Shown piece by piece: positions 43,048 to 53,287 of a stretch of DNA of 55,845 nt (its first letter is position 1; each line of letters opens with the position of its first letter). The DNA is from VMDJ01 sp965659945 (GTDB lineage Bacteria; Pseudomonadota; Gammaproteobacteria; Chromatiales; Chromatiaceae): assembly GCA_965659945.1 (NCBI GenBank), contig CBFHYJ010000006.1, forward strand, positions 1 to 55,845, given 5' to 3'. Under the pieces are notes generated by a model. It was given only the letters and a program-made list of their open reading frames with translations, was not told the DNA's origin and did no database searches. A program made the position numbers and the translations under genes.

Positions 43048-46000
43048 TTATTTAGCGTCGTCGCCTTTCAGATTTTTAAGCGTACGCTGAAAGATGTTTT
43101 TGCGATCTTCAGTGGGCTTCACCATGTCTTTCTGTTGGTCGGTCGCTTTCTTACTTTCTTTGCCGGTTAGCGCATTGAATAAGCGAGAGAAGGCGCCGCT
43201 AGTATCGAGTGCTGAGAGCTGAGGGTCATCCCAAGCGCCGGTAACCGCATAGTCGAAACGATAAGCACGATTGATGCGATCGCCCAGCACTTGTTGCGCG
43301 AGGAAAGTGGCAACGCCAGTGACAGGTCCGCCGACAGCAGATGCGGCCAGTGGTAATAGGGTATCAAGATCAGGTGTGACATTAACTCGCAGGTCAAAAT
43401 CTTCTGCGACTAGTCCGATACGGCCACCGAGATCGATAATGCCCGTTGCACCTTCCATATGAAAATTAGACGTCGCAGCTTGACCTAAGCCAACACCAAA
43501 ATCGGCACTGATGTAGTCATAGCTATAGCCTTTTTTCAGTACATCCCCAAAGTCCAGTCTTAGGCGCTTACCGATAGCATCAAGGTTCAATAAGCCAAGT
43601 ACACGGGTGATACCTGGTTCTAGATCATTCAGTCGACCTTTGCTGTAACGCATCGAAGCGAGACCTTCGATCGATGCCAAGTGAAACTGTCCGGGGTGAC
43701 CGGGCCAAGAAAATGATTTGATCTTCGCGTCGAGAGATGACTCTGAGGTGTGCTTGGCGTAACCGAGTTGCTTTAGCAGCTTACCGATATCGGTGGCGTT
43801 AATCTCGCCGTCAATGCGTGTCAGCGGTGAGGGAGACCTCCACACCCAGTAGCCGTGAATATCTGCGCTACCACTTTCACCATCAATTAGAAGATGTTCG
43901 ACCTCTTGACCATCGATACGACGGGTTGAGCTCATTGAGAGCTTGCCAAGCGGTGCATCGTTTAATCTAAAGTCGTTGATCTGTAGATCTATAGTCGGTA
44001 GCGAACGTGGATCAAGCAAGCTTGGCTCAGGTTTTGGAGAGGCAGGTTTGCCAACACCTGGGTCAAAACGCAGATGTGCTTTTTCAAGCTTGGCAACAAT
44101 GGCATCCTTTTTGTTTGCACGTGAGATTGAGCCCACAAGCTGGTCACTGTTTATCTTAGCTCTTAGTGCATTATCTTTTGAATTGAGCGTGGCTTTAAAG
44201 TTGGTGAACTGCGTGGCGCCTAGCTCCATCAGTGCGGTATCGATAGTTAATTCCACCGCACGTTCTGAGTTTTCGCCTTGATCGAGTGCCTTCTGCCATT
44301 GCGCCAAATTCACACGAGGCACGTTGATGTTCAGGTGTAAGGTTGTGTCATTCGGCAGCGTGGGTTTTTTGTCACCTAGGGTAATTGCGCCACGTTCACC
44401 ATCGGTTGAAAAGATGGCGTGAATATTTTTCTTGTAGCTCAGGGCGACATGTCTAATGCCATTATCAATCGGCAGTGAAACGCGAAGTGATTGGGCTTGC
44501 GCTTTAGGTTTGCCAACCGGTTGAGGCAAATCGATATCAATACCTTTTAACTGACTGTCGATGATCAGCTCAAGAGGTGTCTTGCTTTCTCTTGGCGGAA
44601 TGACAAATTGTGCAGCCACTGTTGTTTCGCCGGTGATGCCAGCCAAAGGGATGTCTGGGAGCTCTGTTTTTAAGCGATCAATGGTTAATGCACTATTCAA
44701 ATGAATACGCGTTTCGCCTTTTTTGTTTTTGATGTGCGAGGCGAAAGGTTTATCCCAAAGTGTGCCGGTTAGCTTCTTTGCTGATACGCCATCGAGAGAT
44801 AGTGCTAATGTGCCGTTAACCTTTTGTAGGGTAAGTGGCCAACTACTCAGGATTAGGTCGGTATTGTTTAAGTGAATAGCGCCATCGAGCACATATGTTT
44901 CATCATTCTTTGCTAGCGGTATTTGTAGTTTAAGTTCAGTAAGACTTTCGCCTTTCAGGGAAAAGGCATCCGCGAGATAACCCAACTTTTTATTTAGTGC
45001 TTTGGATTGCAAAATACCAAGCGCATCTTGTGATGGGCCATTGAGCGAGCCATTGATAAGCAGCGGTGAGATAGGTTCTAAGCTTTTGATCTCAGCGTGC
45101 ACTGTTTGTAAAGGTGAGTTGAGAATTTTGCCTCGACTTGCTGTGATCTCCATGCTGTTCTCGTAGAACCACAGCTCAGCAGACATGTCATTGATAGCGG
45201 GCCAGTCGGGATTAAAGCGCAACGGAGCCTGAGTCAACTGACCGATAACCGAAAAGTTGCCATCGCGTGTTTGGTCATAAGGGAAATGTGAAGCAGGGCC
45301 ATTAATGAGTAAGCGGCCTTGATCAAGTGTGCCACGCTTTAGTGAATCAGTTAGCCAAGTGACAAGGTTTTGGGTGAGGTAGGCGTCAGGTAAAAAATGC
45401 TCAAGGCGTTGAATATCGATGGAAGAGAAGTCACTGCTGATGAGTATGTGTGGCGCATTAGCAAGGTTTGTCACTGCCCCATTGAGATTCATTAGCATAC
45501 CGCGACTTTTAATTTGTGCGTTTTCAATTAATACCGAAGCATTGCTTGAGAGATTTTTTACGCGAATCTGGCTTTTCAGTGTGTCTAGTTGGAATGGACG
45601 TTTAAAAACAGACGGTGCTTGAAATGCATTGTTCTCAGAATCGATGGTGATTGAGAGTTGATCATTAAAGTGAGAAAGCGTCGCCTGTTTAAGGTTGCCC
45701 TGCAGGCTAAATTGTTTGAGTGTGTCTTTGTTGTCAGGGCTTGAGACAACAAAAGGTAGCAATTGATTCGCAATGTCCATTGGCAGGTCTTTAACGCCTG
45801 CTTTAAAGGGTGTGAGTTGCGCATCATGTGGTAGAGATAAAGCTAATTTAAAGGCGCCTTGCTGGTCAGTAAGTTTTAATGTGTTGGTCTGAACCTCAAT
45901 TTGTGTGGCAGCGTCATCTCGTGCGGTACTAATAAGCGCGTTCAGGCTGACATCTTTAAACGTCTTATTATTACGAGAAACATCCAGATGGTTTAGGGTG

Positions 46001-46776
46001 ATCTTGCCCTGATTAGTAATAACGGCCGCGTCTTTCCATGTCTGTGAAAGCGATAGCTGACCACGGCCTTGGGTGATATCAATTGAATCAAGATCAAGCT
46101 GTTTAACAAGCTCGGAGAGCTTGAGCTGTTTGATGTGTAACTGACTCTCGCCCGACCAGTTGCTACTTAATGGGTTGCCGTCAATGTCTGCAATAAAATC
46201 AAGCTCGCCAATCGATGAGCTGAGTGAGGCATAACCGTAGAAGTGCGAATCACTGCCTTCGATGTAGGCATTCAAGTTATCAACGGTGATCGGCGTATCT
46301 GCGCGGCGCATATCCTGCCAAGTAAATTGAATGTCATGTAGCGTGACTTTGCCTGGCAGTACAAAAGTGTCTGCATCATTGCTTTGTTGTGTAAAACCAG
46401 CAAGATGTACTTTGCCATCGAGTTCACGAATAAAACGTAACGCTAGCTGATCAATATGTACTTGGACATGTGCTAAAGGATTAGCGCTGATCAGCGCCAA
46501 AGGTGAAATGTTAATGCTTATCTCTTTGGCAAAAAGAGGCTCTGATTCCGTGGCGATTTGCACATCGTGCAAAGCGACTTTTGGCAGAGCGCCGCTCCAG
46601 GTCAATTCTGCGCGAGAAAGCTTAAGGCCAATGTTGCCATACTGCTTGGCAAGTTGAACGATGTCGGCATCAAGGTTTGAATAGCTCGGTAGTGTGAGGC
46701 GCGCTATCAGTACCACAAGGCCTAGCGCAATAATGGTGTAACTGATGATGCGTTGGAGTGCTATCGCGATCTGCAT
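43048..46776 (-). CDS. yhdP: YhdP, AsmA-like phospholipid transport/envelope protein
   Basis: Very large inner-membrane-anchored periplasmic protein (1242 residues) of the AsmA-like family that, with TamB and YdbH, moves phospholipids to the outer membrane. One membrane segment near the N-terminus (IISYTIIALGLVVLIARL) is followed by long beta-rich repeats. The C-terminal AsmA-like region includes LEPGITRVLGLLNLDAIGKR and GATGIIDLGGRIGLVAEDFD. It starts five bases after the rng stop. E. coli YhdP is 1266 residues. Confidence 0.93.
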   Translation of the reverse strand: MQIAIALQRIISYTIIALGLVVLIARLTLPSYSNLDADIVQLAKQYGNIGLKLSRAELTWSGALPKVALHDVQIATESEPLFAKEISINISPLALISANPLAHVQVHIDQLALRFIRELDGKVHLAGFTQQSNDADTFVLPGKVTLHDIQFTWQDMRRADTPITVDNLNAYIEGSDSHFYGYASLSSSIGELDFIADIDGNPLSSNWSGESQLHIKQLKLSELVKQLDLDSIDITQGRGQLSLSQTWKDAAVITNQGKITLNHLDVSRNNKTFKDVSLNALISTARDDAATQIEVQTNTLKLTDQQGAFKLALSLPHDAQLTPFKAGVKDLPMDIANQLLPFVVSSPDNKDTLKQFSLQGNLKQATLSHFNDQLSITIDSENNAFQAPSVFKRPFQLDTLKSQIRVKNLSSNASVLIENAQIKSRGMLMNLNGAVTNLANAPHILISSDFSSIDIQRLEHFLPDAYLTQNLVTWLTDSLKRGTLDQGRLLINGPASHFPYDQTRDGNFSVIGQLTQAPLRFNPDWPAINDMSAELWFYENSMEITASRGKILNSPLQTVHAEIKSLEPISPLLINGSLNGPSQDALGILQSKALNKKLGYLADAFSLKGESLTELKLQIPLAKNDETYVLDGAIHLNNTDLILSSWPLTLQKVNGTLALSLDGVSAKKLTGTLWDKPFASHIKNKKGETRIHLNSALTIDRLKTELPDIPLAGITGETTVAAQFVIPPRESKTPLELIIDSQLKGIDIDLPQPVGKPKAQAQSLRVSLPIDNGIRHVALSYKKNIHAIFSTDGERGAITLGDKKPTLPNDTTLHLNINVPRVNLAQWQKALDQGENSERAVELTIDTALMELGATQFTNFKATLNSKDNALRAKINSDQLVGSISRANKKDAIVAKLEKAHLRFDPGVGKPASPKPEPSLLDPRSLPTIDLQINDFRLNDAPLGKLSMSSTRRIDGQEVEHLLIDGESGSADIHGYWVWRSPSPLTRIDGEINATDIGKLLKQLGYAKHTSESSLDAKIKSFSWPGHPGQFHLASIEGLASMRYSKGRLNDLEPGITRVLGLLNLDAIGKRLRLDFGDVLKKGYSYDYISADFGVGLGQAATSNFHMEGATGIIDLGGRIGLVAEDFDLRVNVTPDLDTLLPLAASAVGGPVTGVATFLAQQVLGDRINRAYRFDYAVTGAWDDPQLSALDTSGAFSRLFNALTGKESKKATDQQKDMVKPTEDRKNIFQRTLKNLKGDDAK

Positions 46777-46781
46777 AACCC

Positions 46782-48230
46782 TTAGACAAGCACCACGTCG
46801 AATTGATCTTGGGTGTAAAGTATCTCAGCTTGTAACTTGATTGCTTTACCAATGAACTGCTCAAGCTCAGCGAGGTTCTGTGACTCCTCGTCTAGCAAGC
46901 GATCAATGACATCCTGTGAGGCAAGCACGAGCAATTGCTCAACATCAAACTGACGTGATTCACGAATGATCTCGCGGAAGATTTCATAGCAAGTGGTTTC
47001 GGTAGTTTTGATTGCGCCGCGACCACGACAGCTAGGGCATGGTTCACATAACACATGACCTAAAGATTCACGCGTGCGTTTACGCGTCATTTCAACTAAG
47101 CCTAGTGAAGAGACCTCAGTCACGTATGTCTTTGCATGATCTTTAGCTAAACAACGCTCGAGTGCGCGAATCACTTGGCGTTTGTGTTCGGCGTCGGTCA
47201 TGTCGATAAAGTCGATAATAATGATGCCGCCGAGATTGCGCAGGCGTAACTGACGGCAGATCGCTTGTGCTGCCTCTAGGTTTGTTTTGAAGATAGTCTC
47301 TTCAAGATTGCGGTGACCGACATACGCGCCTGTGTTTACATCTACCGTGGTCATCGCTTCAGTTTGATCAATGATCAAATGACCACCGGACTTCAAATCA
47401 ACCGTGCGTTTCAGTGCCTTTTGAATTTCATCTTCAACGCCATACAAATCAAAGATGGGGCGATCACCTGGGTAGTACTCGATGCTGACATTGCTATCAG
47501 GCAAGTACTTTTCCGCAAACTCATTGGCTTGTTTAAAAGTGGAGCGTGAGTCGATGCGAATGCGTTCAACATCGGGCGTGATTAAATCGCGTAGCGCACG
47601 AATCGCTAATGGCAGATCGGCATGAATCACATCGGTTGGTTTGGCGCTGCTGGCGCGTTCTTGAATAGAACGCCATTGACGTTCTAAGTAACGCATATCT
47701 TTCCATAGCGACTCTTCACTGACGCCTTCAGCGGCAGTGCGTGCGATAAAGCCAGCAGGGATATCCGAACTTTCACTGTAACGCGTCAGTATGTCGCGCA
47801 AACGCGCACGCTCTTCGTCTTCTTCAATCTTCTGTGACACGCCCACGGTACTCATGTTGGGCATGTAGACCAAATAACGAGAAGGTATAGAGATGTTTGT
47901 TGTTAGGCGTGCACCTTTGGTGCCGAGCGGATCTTTCACCACTTGCACCATAACTTCGCCGCTTTCATAAACCAGATCGGTGATTTGATCTTTCGCGCCA
48001 TCGGGATGATAAATATCCGAGGCGTGCAAGAAGGCAGCTCGCTCTAAACCGACATTGACGAAAGCAGCCTGCATGCCAGGCAGTACGCGACAGATACGGC
48101 CTTTATAAATATTACCGACCAGTCCGCGCTTTGCTGCACGTTCGATAATGATTTCCTGCACAACACCGTTCTCGACGATCGCAACGCGCGTCTCGGGCGG
48201 GGTAACGTTGATAAGGATTTCTTCGCTCAT
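46782..48230 (-). CDS. rng: Ribonuclease G
   Basis: Endoribonuclease that matures the 16S rRNA 5' end and degrades some mRNAs. It has an S1 domain (GNIYKGRICRVLPGMQAAFV), the catalytic metal-binding DVNTG in MTTVDVNTGAYVG, and the zinc-link cysteines CEPCPSCRGRG. 482 residues, without the long RNase E tail. Third in the order rlmH-maf-rng-yhdP, as in many relatives. Confidence 0.96.
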   Translation of the reverse strand: MSEEILINVTPPETRVAIVENGVVQEIIIERAAKRGLVGNIYKGRICRVLPGMQAAFVNVGLERAAFLHASDIYHPDGAKDQITDLVYESGEVMVQVVKDPLGTKGARLTTNISIPSRYLVYMPNMSTVGVSQKIEEDEERARLRDILTRYSESSDIPAGFIARTAAEGVSEESLWKDMRYLERQWRSIQERASSAKPTDVIHADLPLAIRALRDLITPDVERIRIDSRSTFKQANEFAEKYLPDSNVSIEYYPGDRPIFDLYGVEDEIQKALKRTVDLKSGGHLIIDQTEAMTTVDVNTGAYVGHRNLEETIFKTNLEAAQAICRQLRLRNLGGIIIIDFIDMTDAEHKRQVIRALERCLAKDHAKTYVTEVSSLGLVEMTRKRTRESLGHVLCEPCPSCRGRGAIKTTETTCYEIFREIIRESRQFDVEQLLVLASQDVIDRLLDEESQNLAELEQFIGKAIKLQAEILYTQDQFDVVLV

Positions 48231-48239
48231 AAACAGATG

Positions 48240-48800
48240 CTATCCGATCTTGATGCCGGCTTGGGTTAAGAGTTGCGCCGTTTCAAACAGCGGTAGGCCC
48301 ATGATGCCTGAGAAGCTGCCATTTATCCGCGAAATGAACACCGCCGCTTGGCCTTGTACCGCATAAGCCCCCGCTTTATCTGCGGGTTCGCCGGTTTCCC
48401 AGTAGGCCTCAATCTCGGTTTTATCGAGATGGCGGAAGGTCACTTGGCTTTCACTCAGTGCATGATATTCGTCGTTGCCGATGAGTGAAACCGAGGTCAG
48501 CACGCGATGCGTGTTACCGGAGAGTGCGCTGAGCATGGCAATACCATCGTCACGATTTTCAGGTTTACCTAAAATCTTTCCAGCAAGGATCACCGAGGTG
48601 TCCGAGCCGAGTACCCAATCCTTAGGATGGAGCTGATGGACTGCACGCGCTTTTTCTTGCGCCATGCGCATCACGTAGTCCTCGGGCAGCTCACCTTGTA
48701 GCGGGGTTTCATCGATATCCGCCGGTGTCGCTTCAAAGGCAATGCTAATTTGGCTGAGTAATTCAGCACGGCGAGGTGATTGTGAGGCTAGGCGGATCAT
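48240..48800 (-). CDS. maf: Maf-family nucleotide pyrophosphatase
   Basis: House-cleaning nucleoside triphosphate pyrophosphatase (dTTP/UTP or modified nucleotides). N-terminal signature LASQSPRRAELL, then VLGSDTSVIL and AVQGQAAVFISRINGSFSGIMGLPL in pieces. 186 residues from ATG 48800, which follows the rlmH stop at once (TAATATG). The longer opening that overlaps rlmH is rejected. It is the YhdE-type by its place next to rng. Confidence 0.93.
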   Translation of the reverse strand: MIRLASQSPRRAELLSQISIAFEATPADIDETPLQGELPEDYVMRMAQEKARAVHQLHPKDWVLGSDTSVILAGKILGKPENRDDGIAMLSALSGNTHRVLTSVSLIGNDEYHALSESQVTFRHLDKTEIEAYWETGEPADKAGAYAVQGQAAVFISRINGSFSGIMGLPLFETAQLLTQAGIKIG

Positions 48801-48801
48801 A

Positions 48802-49272
48802 TTAGGCGCGGTGATACGGATGGTTACGCAGCACGCTCCAGGCACGATAGATCTGCTCACTGAGCAGCACGCGGACCAAAGGATGCGGCAAGGTAAGGGG
48901 GGAAAGCGACCACTGCTGTTTTGCCATGGCTTTAGCTTCTGGCGCTAATCCTTCAGGGCCGCCAACCAATAGTGCGATATCCGAGCCTTGATTCATCCAG
49001 CTATCAAGTTGTTCGGCTAAGGCCTCGGTAGACCAGGCTTTGCCTTCGACTTCGAGCGCGACAACCCAAGCGTTTTTAGGAATTGCTGCGAGCATGCGTT
49101 CGCCTTCATCACGCATTGCGCGGGCGATATCGGCATTCTTGCCACGTTTGCCGGGCGCAATCTCAACGAGCTTGAGCGCGCATTCATTGGGTAGACGCTT
49201 GGCGTACTCTTGATAACCCTCACTGACCCAGCGGGGCATCTTTTCTCCAACGGCAATGAGGTGAATATTCAT
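48802..49272 (-). CDS. rlmH: 23S rRNA (pseudouridine1915-N3)-methyltransferase
   Basis: SPOUT methyltransferase acting on pseudouridine 1915 of 23S rRNA in the assembled ribosome. Motifs: MNIHLIAVGEKMPRWV, LEVEGKAWSTEALA, LLVGGPEGL and the C-terminal LPHPLVRVLLSEQIYRAW. 156 residues from ATG 49272 (GTG 49275 adjoins it). Encoded after rsfS, the usual pair. Confidence 0.96.
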   Translation of the reverse strand: MNIHLIAVGEKMPRWVSEGYQEYAKRLPNECALKLVEIAPGKRGKNADIARAMRDEGERMLAAIPKNAWVVALEVEGKAWSTEALAEQLDSWMNQGSDIALLVGGPEGLAPEAKAMAKQQWSLSPLTLPHPLVRVLLSEQIYRAWSVLRNHPYHRA

Positions 49273-49298
49273 CACGAAGGTCCGTTGAAGCTCAGCAC

Positions 49299-49658
49299 TT
49301 AAACGTGATCGTTACGGCGTTTTTCAGCAGAGGCGGGATCAAGCTCCCAGAGCTTCTCGATTTGGTAGTAGTCACGCACACGTGCTTGCATGACATGCAG
49401 TACCACGCCATTCAAATCGACCAATGCCCATTCGCCTTCTTTCACGCCTTCTTCACCAATCGACGCATTGCCCGCCTGCTTGGCTTTAAAGGCAACTGAC
49501 TCGGCGGTCGCTTTGACGTGCCGCTCAGAGGTGCCCGAGGCAACGATAATGAAATCGGTAATGGCAGTGCGACCACGAACATCAAGCACATTGATGTCGA
49601 GTGCCTTCATATCTTCAAGCGCATTGACTACAAAGTCGCGCAATTCTTCGGCTTGCAT
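49299..49658 (-). CDS. rsfS: Ribosomal silencing factor RsfS
   Basis: Binds L14 and blocks joining of ribosomal subunits in stationary phase. Typical sequence: ALDINVLDVRGRTAITDFIIVASGTSERHV split over strands, then GEWALVDLNGVVLHVMQ and YYQIEKLWEL. 119 residues, slightly longer than the E. coli protein. In the nadD-rsfS-rlmH run. Confidence 0.96.
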   Translation of the reverse strand: MQAEELRDFVVNALEDMKALDINVLDVRGRTAITDFIIVASGTSERHVKATAESVAFKAKQAGNASIGEEGVKEGEWALVDLNGVVLHVMQARVRDYYQIEKLWELDPASAEKRRNDHV

Positions 49659-49725
49659 GGGAAATCCAGTAAAAATGCTATATGCGCGATTTTAACGCAT
49701 TGCGCTTGGTATCGCTCAGTTAGCT

Positions 49726-50352
49726 TTAGCGATAAAGCTGGTGTTTTTGGATGTATTCCAAGGTGTTGCTAGGCAGCAAAAAGTTCGCCTGATGGGATTC
49801 GGCGACTTTTTGGCGGATCTCACTTGAGGCGATATCGAGTTGGGTCACCTCAAGGAAGTAAATTTTGCCCGCAGGTGAGGTTTTGAGAATACCAAGATCA
49901 TCACAGAGATGATCTTTGACCAATTCTGAAAGTGGGGAGTCGGTTGGCACAGCGTAGCCAGGCCGTTTTAGCACCACGAGATTGGCGAGCTGCAAAATCT
50001 GCTCAGGATTGCGCCAACGATCAAAACCATTAAAAGCATCGGTTCCCAGCAGCAAGCAAAGTGCGTCATTTGGAAGGTCGTCTTTGAGCGACGACAGGGT
50101 GTCGACCATATAGGAGTAGCCACCACGACGGATCTCACGATCATCAGTAATCAAATAAGGTGTGTGCTCAACGGCCTTTTCAATCATCGCCAAGCGATGC
50201 TCGGCCGAAGCTTTTGGTTGATCGCGATGAACCGCGCCAGAAAGTGGGATCAGATGAACTCGCTCAAGGGCGAGCTGTTCATAGGCATCAATAGCGACCC
50301 GAAGGTGACCATTGTGAATGGGGTCAAAGGTGCCGCCAAAGATGCCAAGCAT
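49726..50352 (-). CDS. nadD: Nicotinate-nucleotide adenylyltransferase
   Basis: Makes deamido-NAD from nicotinate mononucleotide and ATP. The start motif is GGTFDPIHNGHLR; a GTDAFNGFDRW loop and the SSEIRQK end motif are also present. ATG 50352 gives 208 residues and lies four bases after the proA stop; the alternative GTG 50379 gives 217 and overlaps proA by 23 bases. Neither has a clear ribosome-binding site, so the start is uncertain. Confidence 0.93.
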   Translation of the reverse strand: MLGIFGGTFDPIHNGHLRVAIDAYEQLALERVHLIPLSGAVHRDQPKASAEHRLAMIEKAVEHTPYLITDDREIRRGGYSYMVDTLSSLKDDLPNDALCLLLGTDAFNGFDRWRNPEQILQLANLVVLKRPGYAVPTDSPLSELVKDHLCDDLGILKTSPAGKIYFLEVTQLDIASSEIRQKVAESHQANFLLPSNTLEYIQKHQLYR

Positions 50353-50356
50353 AGGA

Positions 50357-51628
50357 TTACTGACGGATGTGACCGTCACCCAAGACGATAAACTTCACTG
50401 AGGTCAGGCCTTCCAAACCCACAGGGCCACGTGCGTGGAACTTGTCGGTTGAGATACCGATCTCTGCGCCCAGGCCATATTCAAAGCCATCGGCAAAACG
50501 GGTTGAGGCGTTCACCATGACAGAGCTTGAGTCGACTTCACGCAAGAAGCGACGTGACTTGGTGATGTTCTCAGTGATGATGCTTTCGGTATGAGAAGAG
50601 CTGTGCGTGTTGATGTGATCAATCGCGGCATCCAAGTCATCGACGATGCGAATCGAAAGGACCGGCGCGAGGTATTCGGTATCCCAATCCTCATCAGTCG
50701 CAGCAATACACTGATCACCAATGATTTTGCAGGTGGCAGCACAGCCACGTAGCTCAACACCCTTGTTGAGATACGCTTCGGCAAGCGCAGGTAAAATAGT
50801 TTCTGCAACCGTGTCGTTAACCAACAAGGTTTCGAGTGTGTTGCAGGTGCCGTAACGCTGCGTCTTTGCATTCAGAGCAACATCAAATGCTTTCTTAGGA
50901 TCGGCTTCATCATCGATGTAGACATGGCAGATACCGTCGAGGTGTTTGATCACCGGCACGCTAGCACCTTGGCTAATACGTTCGATCAAGCCCTTGCCGC
51001 CTCGAGGAATGATCACGTCGATGTATTTCGGCATATTGATCATGTCGCCTACGGCTGCACGGTCAGTAGTTTCGATTACCTGGACCGCATCAGAAGGTAG
51101 ACCTGCTTGCTCAAGACCACGACGAATGCAGCTGGCAATCGCTTGATTCGAATGGAAAGCCTCAGAGCCACCACGAAGCACCGTGGCATTACCCGACTTT
51201 AAGCACAGTGCTGCCGCATCGGCAGTCACATTAGGACGCGATTCGTAAATGATGCCGACTACACCGAGTGGCACTCGCATACGACCGACCTGAATACCGC
51301 TTGGGCGGTAGTTCATGTCGAAAATCTCACCGATTGGATCGGGCAGAGCCGCTATCTGGCGGAGACCTTCGATCATGCCATCGATGCGCGCATCATTAAG
51401 CTCTAAGCGATCGAGTAAGGCCTCATCCAGACCTTTTTCTTTACCGGCTTTCAGATCTTTTGCGTTCTCGGTGATCAGCGCTTTGCGGCTGTTCTCCAGA
51501 TCATCTGCAATCGCGTTCAGCGCTGTATTTTTGGCATGGGTATCAGCCGCAGCGAGTGCGCGTGAAGCGGTACGTGCGCGTCGGCCCAGTTCGTTCATGT
51601 AAGCGGTTACGTCGGTAATTTGAGTCAT
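50357..51628 (-). CDS. proA: Glutamate-5-semialdehyde dehydrogenase (gamma-glutamyl phosphate reductase)
   Basis: NADPH-dependent reduction of gamma-glutamyl phosphate in proline synthesis. Conserved regions: RMRVPLGVVGIIYESRPNVT, the catalytic Cys in RYGTCNTLETLLV, and FADGFEYGLGAEIGIST. 423 residues. Upstream of nadD, a frequent arrangement in gammaproteobacteria; no proB nearby. Confidence 0.96.
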   Translation of the reverse strand: MTQITDVTAYMNELGRRARTASRALAAADTHAKNTALNAIADDLENSRKALITENAKDLKAGKEKGLDEALLDRLELNDARIDGMIEGLRQIAALPDPIGEIFDMNYRPSGIQVGRMRVPLGVVGIIYESRPNVTADAAALCLKSGNATVLRGGSEAFHSNQAIASCIRRGLEQAGLPSDAVQVIETTDRAAVGDMINMPKYIDVIIPRGGKGLIERISQGASVPVIKHLDGICHVYIDDEADPKKAFDVALNAKTQRYGTCNTLETLLVNDTVAETILPALAEAYLNKGVELRGCAATCKIIGDQCIAATDEDWDTEYLAPVLSIRIVDDLDAAIDHINTHSSSHTESIITENITKSRRFLREVDSSSVMVNASTRFADGFEYGLGAEIGISTDKFHARGPVGLEGLTSVKFIVLGDGHIRQ

Positions 51629-51678
51629 GATGCTGTGTTTCGATTAATCAGATTTGCCAACAGTATAAAGGAGTCGGT

Positions 51679-51990
51679 TTAGCCGTAGTGGCATATATAG
51701 TGCAGGTTTTCGATGATCTTAATATCGAATGCGCTATCACCTGCGACACTGAATTGTTGTCCGCCTTCAAAGCGTTGCCATTCATCAGAGCCGGGTAAAC
51801 GGACCTCGCATACGCCTTGCACGAGTTCCATGACTTCAGGGGCGGCGGTAGAAAAGGTCAGTTCTGCAGGAAAAATCACACCGGTTGATTTGCGACTGCC
51901 ATCTGCCATCTCGATGCTGTAGCTCACGCATTTGCCATCAAAATAGACATTTGCAGTTGGGGTGATGGTGCCTTTTAACTCTGTTGCCAT
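51679..51990 (-). CDS. ppnP: Pyrimidine/purine nucleoside phosphorylase (PpnP)
   Basis: Small cupin-fold phosphorylase splitting nucleosides into base and ribose-1-phosphate. Characteristic sequence: ANVYFDGKCVSYSIE, DGSRKSTGVIFPAELTFSTAAPEVME in pieces, and GQQFSVAGDSAFDIKI. 103 residues from ATG 51990, with GAGACC just upstream. The longer opening to 52206 has no family support. Divergent from rlmI. Confidence 0.93.
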   Translation of the reverse strand: MATELKGTITPTANVYFDGKCVSYSIEMADGSRKSTGVIFPAELTFSTAAPEVMELVQGVCEVRLPGSDEWQRFEGGQQFSVAGDSAFDIKIIENLHYICHYG

Positions 51991-52093
51991 GAGGGTCTCC
52001 AAAAATAAAGGGCGCATGATACGACGAATTGCGCAGTTTATTGAGCCAGTGTGGTGTAGGCTTGCGCCTTCAAAAAAAACCTCGGAGGTCAAC

Positions 52094-53287
52094 ATGAGCG
52101 CTGCGTTGCGATTAAAGCCTAACCAAGATAAGCGTCTTCGCGCTGGGCATCTCTGGGTGTATTCAAATGAAATCGATACTAAAGAGACACCGTTGAAAGG
52201 GCTCACCCCCGGTCAGCCAGTGGTCATCGAAAATGCACACGGTAAGTTTGTTGCGCATGCCTATGCGAATCCCAATTCATTGATCTGCGCGCGCTTAGTC
52301 AGTCGCGATCCGAAACATGAGCTCACTCAATCGCTGATTGTGCATCGCCTTAAGATCGCACTCTCGTTACGCGAGCGCTTCATGCCAGAACCTTTCTATC
52401 GCTGGGTCTTTGGTGAAGCCGATGGTCTTCCTGGCTTGGTAATCGATCGTTTCGGCGATCACGTGGTGGTGCAGTTGACTACCGCGGGCATGGAGCTAAT
52501 GAAAGCGGACGTGATCGATGCGATTTTGAAGGTCATCTCGCCACGTTCGATTCTATTTAAAAACGATTCATCAATTCGTGAACTTGAAGGTATTGATCGT
52601 TATATCGAAGTGGGTGTAGGTGAGGTGCCCGATCGAGTGCAATTGCGCGAAGCAGGCGTGACATTTGAAGTTGCCTTGGCGGAAGGGCAAAAGACCGGTT
52701 GGTTTTATGACCAAGCGTTTAACCGTAATTTACTGATGCCACATGTCGATGGTAAACGCGTGCTAGATGTCTGCTCTTATGTCGGTGGCTGGGGCGTGCG
52801 CGCTGCGGTTTCCGGTGCTAGCGAAGCGGTTTGTGTGGATACGTCAGCTCATGCGCTTGAGCAAGTTGAGGTCAATGCAAAACTCAATAATGTGGCTGAT
52901 CATGTCATCACGCATCGAGGTGATGCGTTTGAGACTTTGCGCCAGATGAAGCAAGCCGGTGAGCAATTCGATGTCATCGTGGTGGATCCGCCAGCCTTTA
53001 TCAAACGCAAAAAAGATTTAAAAGAAGGTGCCTTGGCTTACCGTCGATTGAATGAAGCAGCGATTAGCTTGCTCAGCAAAGATGGTTTGTTGGTGTCTGC
53101 GTCATGTTCATTCCACATGGAGCGAGACCATTTGTTGCGCACCATTCAGCAAGCTGGTCGACATTCAGATCGTCATTTGCAGTTATTGATGACAGGACAG
53201 CAAAGCCCGGATCACCCGATTCATCCGGCAATTCCTGAGACAGCCTATTTGAAGTCGTTTTATTTGCGCGTCTTACCGACGATGTAA
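52094..53287 (+). CDS. rlmI: 23S rRNA (cytosine1962-C5)-methyltransferase RlmI
   Basis: SAM-dependent m5C methyltransferase. N-terminal PUA domain (LKPNQDKRLRAGHLWVYSNEI), then a Rossmann domain with SAM loop LDVCSYVGGWGVRAA, motif IV DPPAFIKRKKDLKEG and the catalytic cysteine in SASCSFHM. 397 residues. ATG 52094 has a perfect GGAGG six bases upstream (52084-52088). Its 3' end overlaps the converging HTH gene by 15 bases. Confidence 0.95.
   Translation: MSAALRLKPNQDKRLRAGHLWVYSNEIDTKETPLKGLTPGQPVVIENAHGKFVAHAYANPNSLICARLVSRDPKHELTQSLIVHRLKIALSLRERFMPEPFYRWVFGEADGLPGLVIDRFGDHVVVQLTTAGMELMKADVIDAILKVISPRSILFKNDSSIRELEGIDRYIEVGVGEVPDRVQLREAGVTFEVALAEGQKTGWFYDQAFNRNLLMPHVDGKRVLDVCSYVGGWGVRAAVSGASEAVCVDTSAHALEQVEVNAKLNNVADHVITHRGDAFETLRQMKQAGEQFDVIVVDPPAFIKRKKDLKEGALAYRRLNEAAISLLSKDGLLVSASCSFHMERDHLLRTIQQAGRHSDRHLQLLMTGQQSPDHPIHPAIPETAYLKSFYLRVLPTM

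Noticed and set aside
52000..52093. Extended start of RlmI at 51962
   Set aside because: The extra residues are not like the PUA domain, overlap the divergent ppnP start, and ATG 52094 has a perfect GGAGG site.
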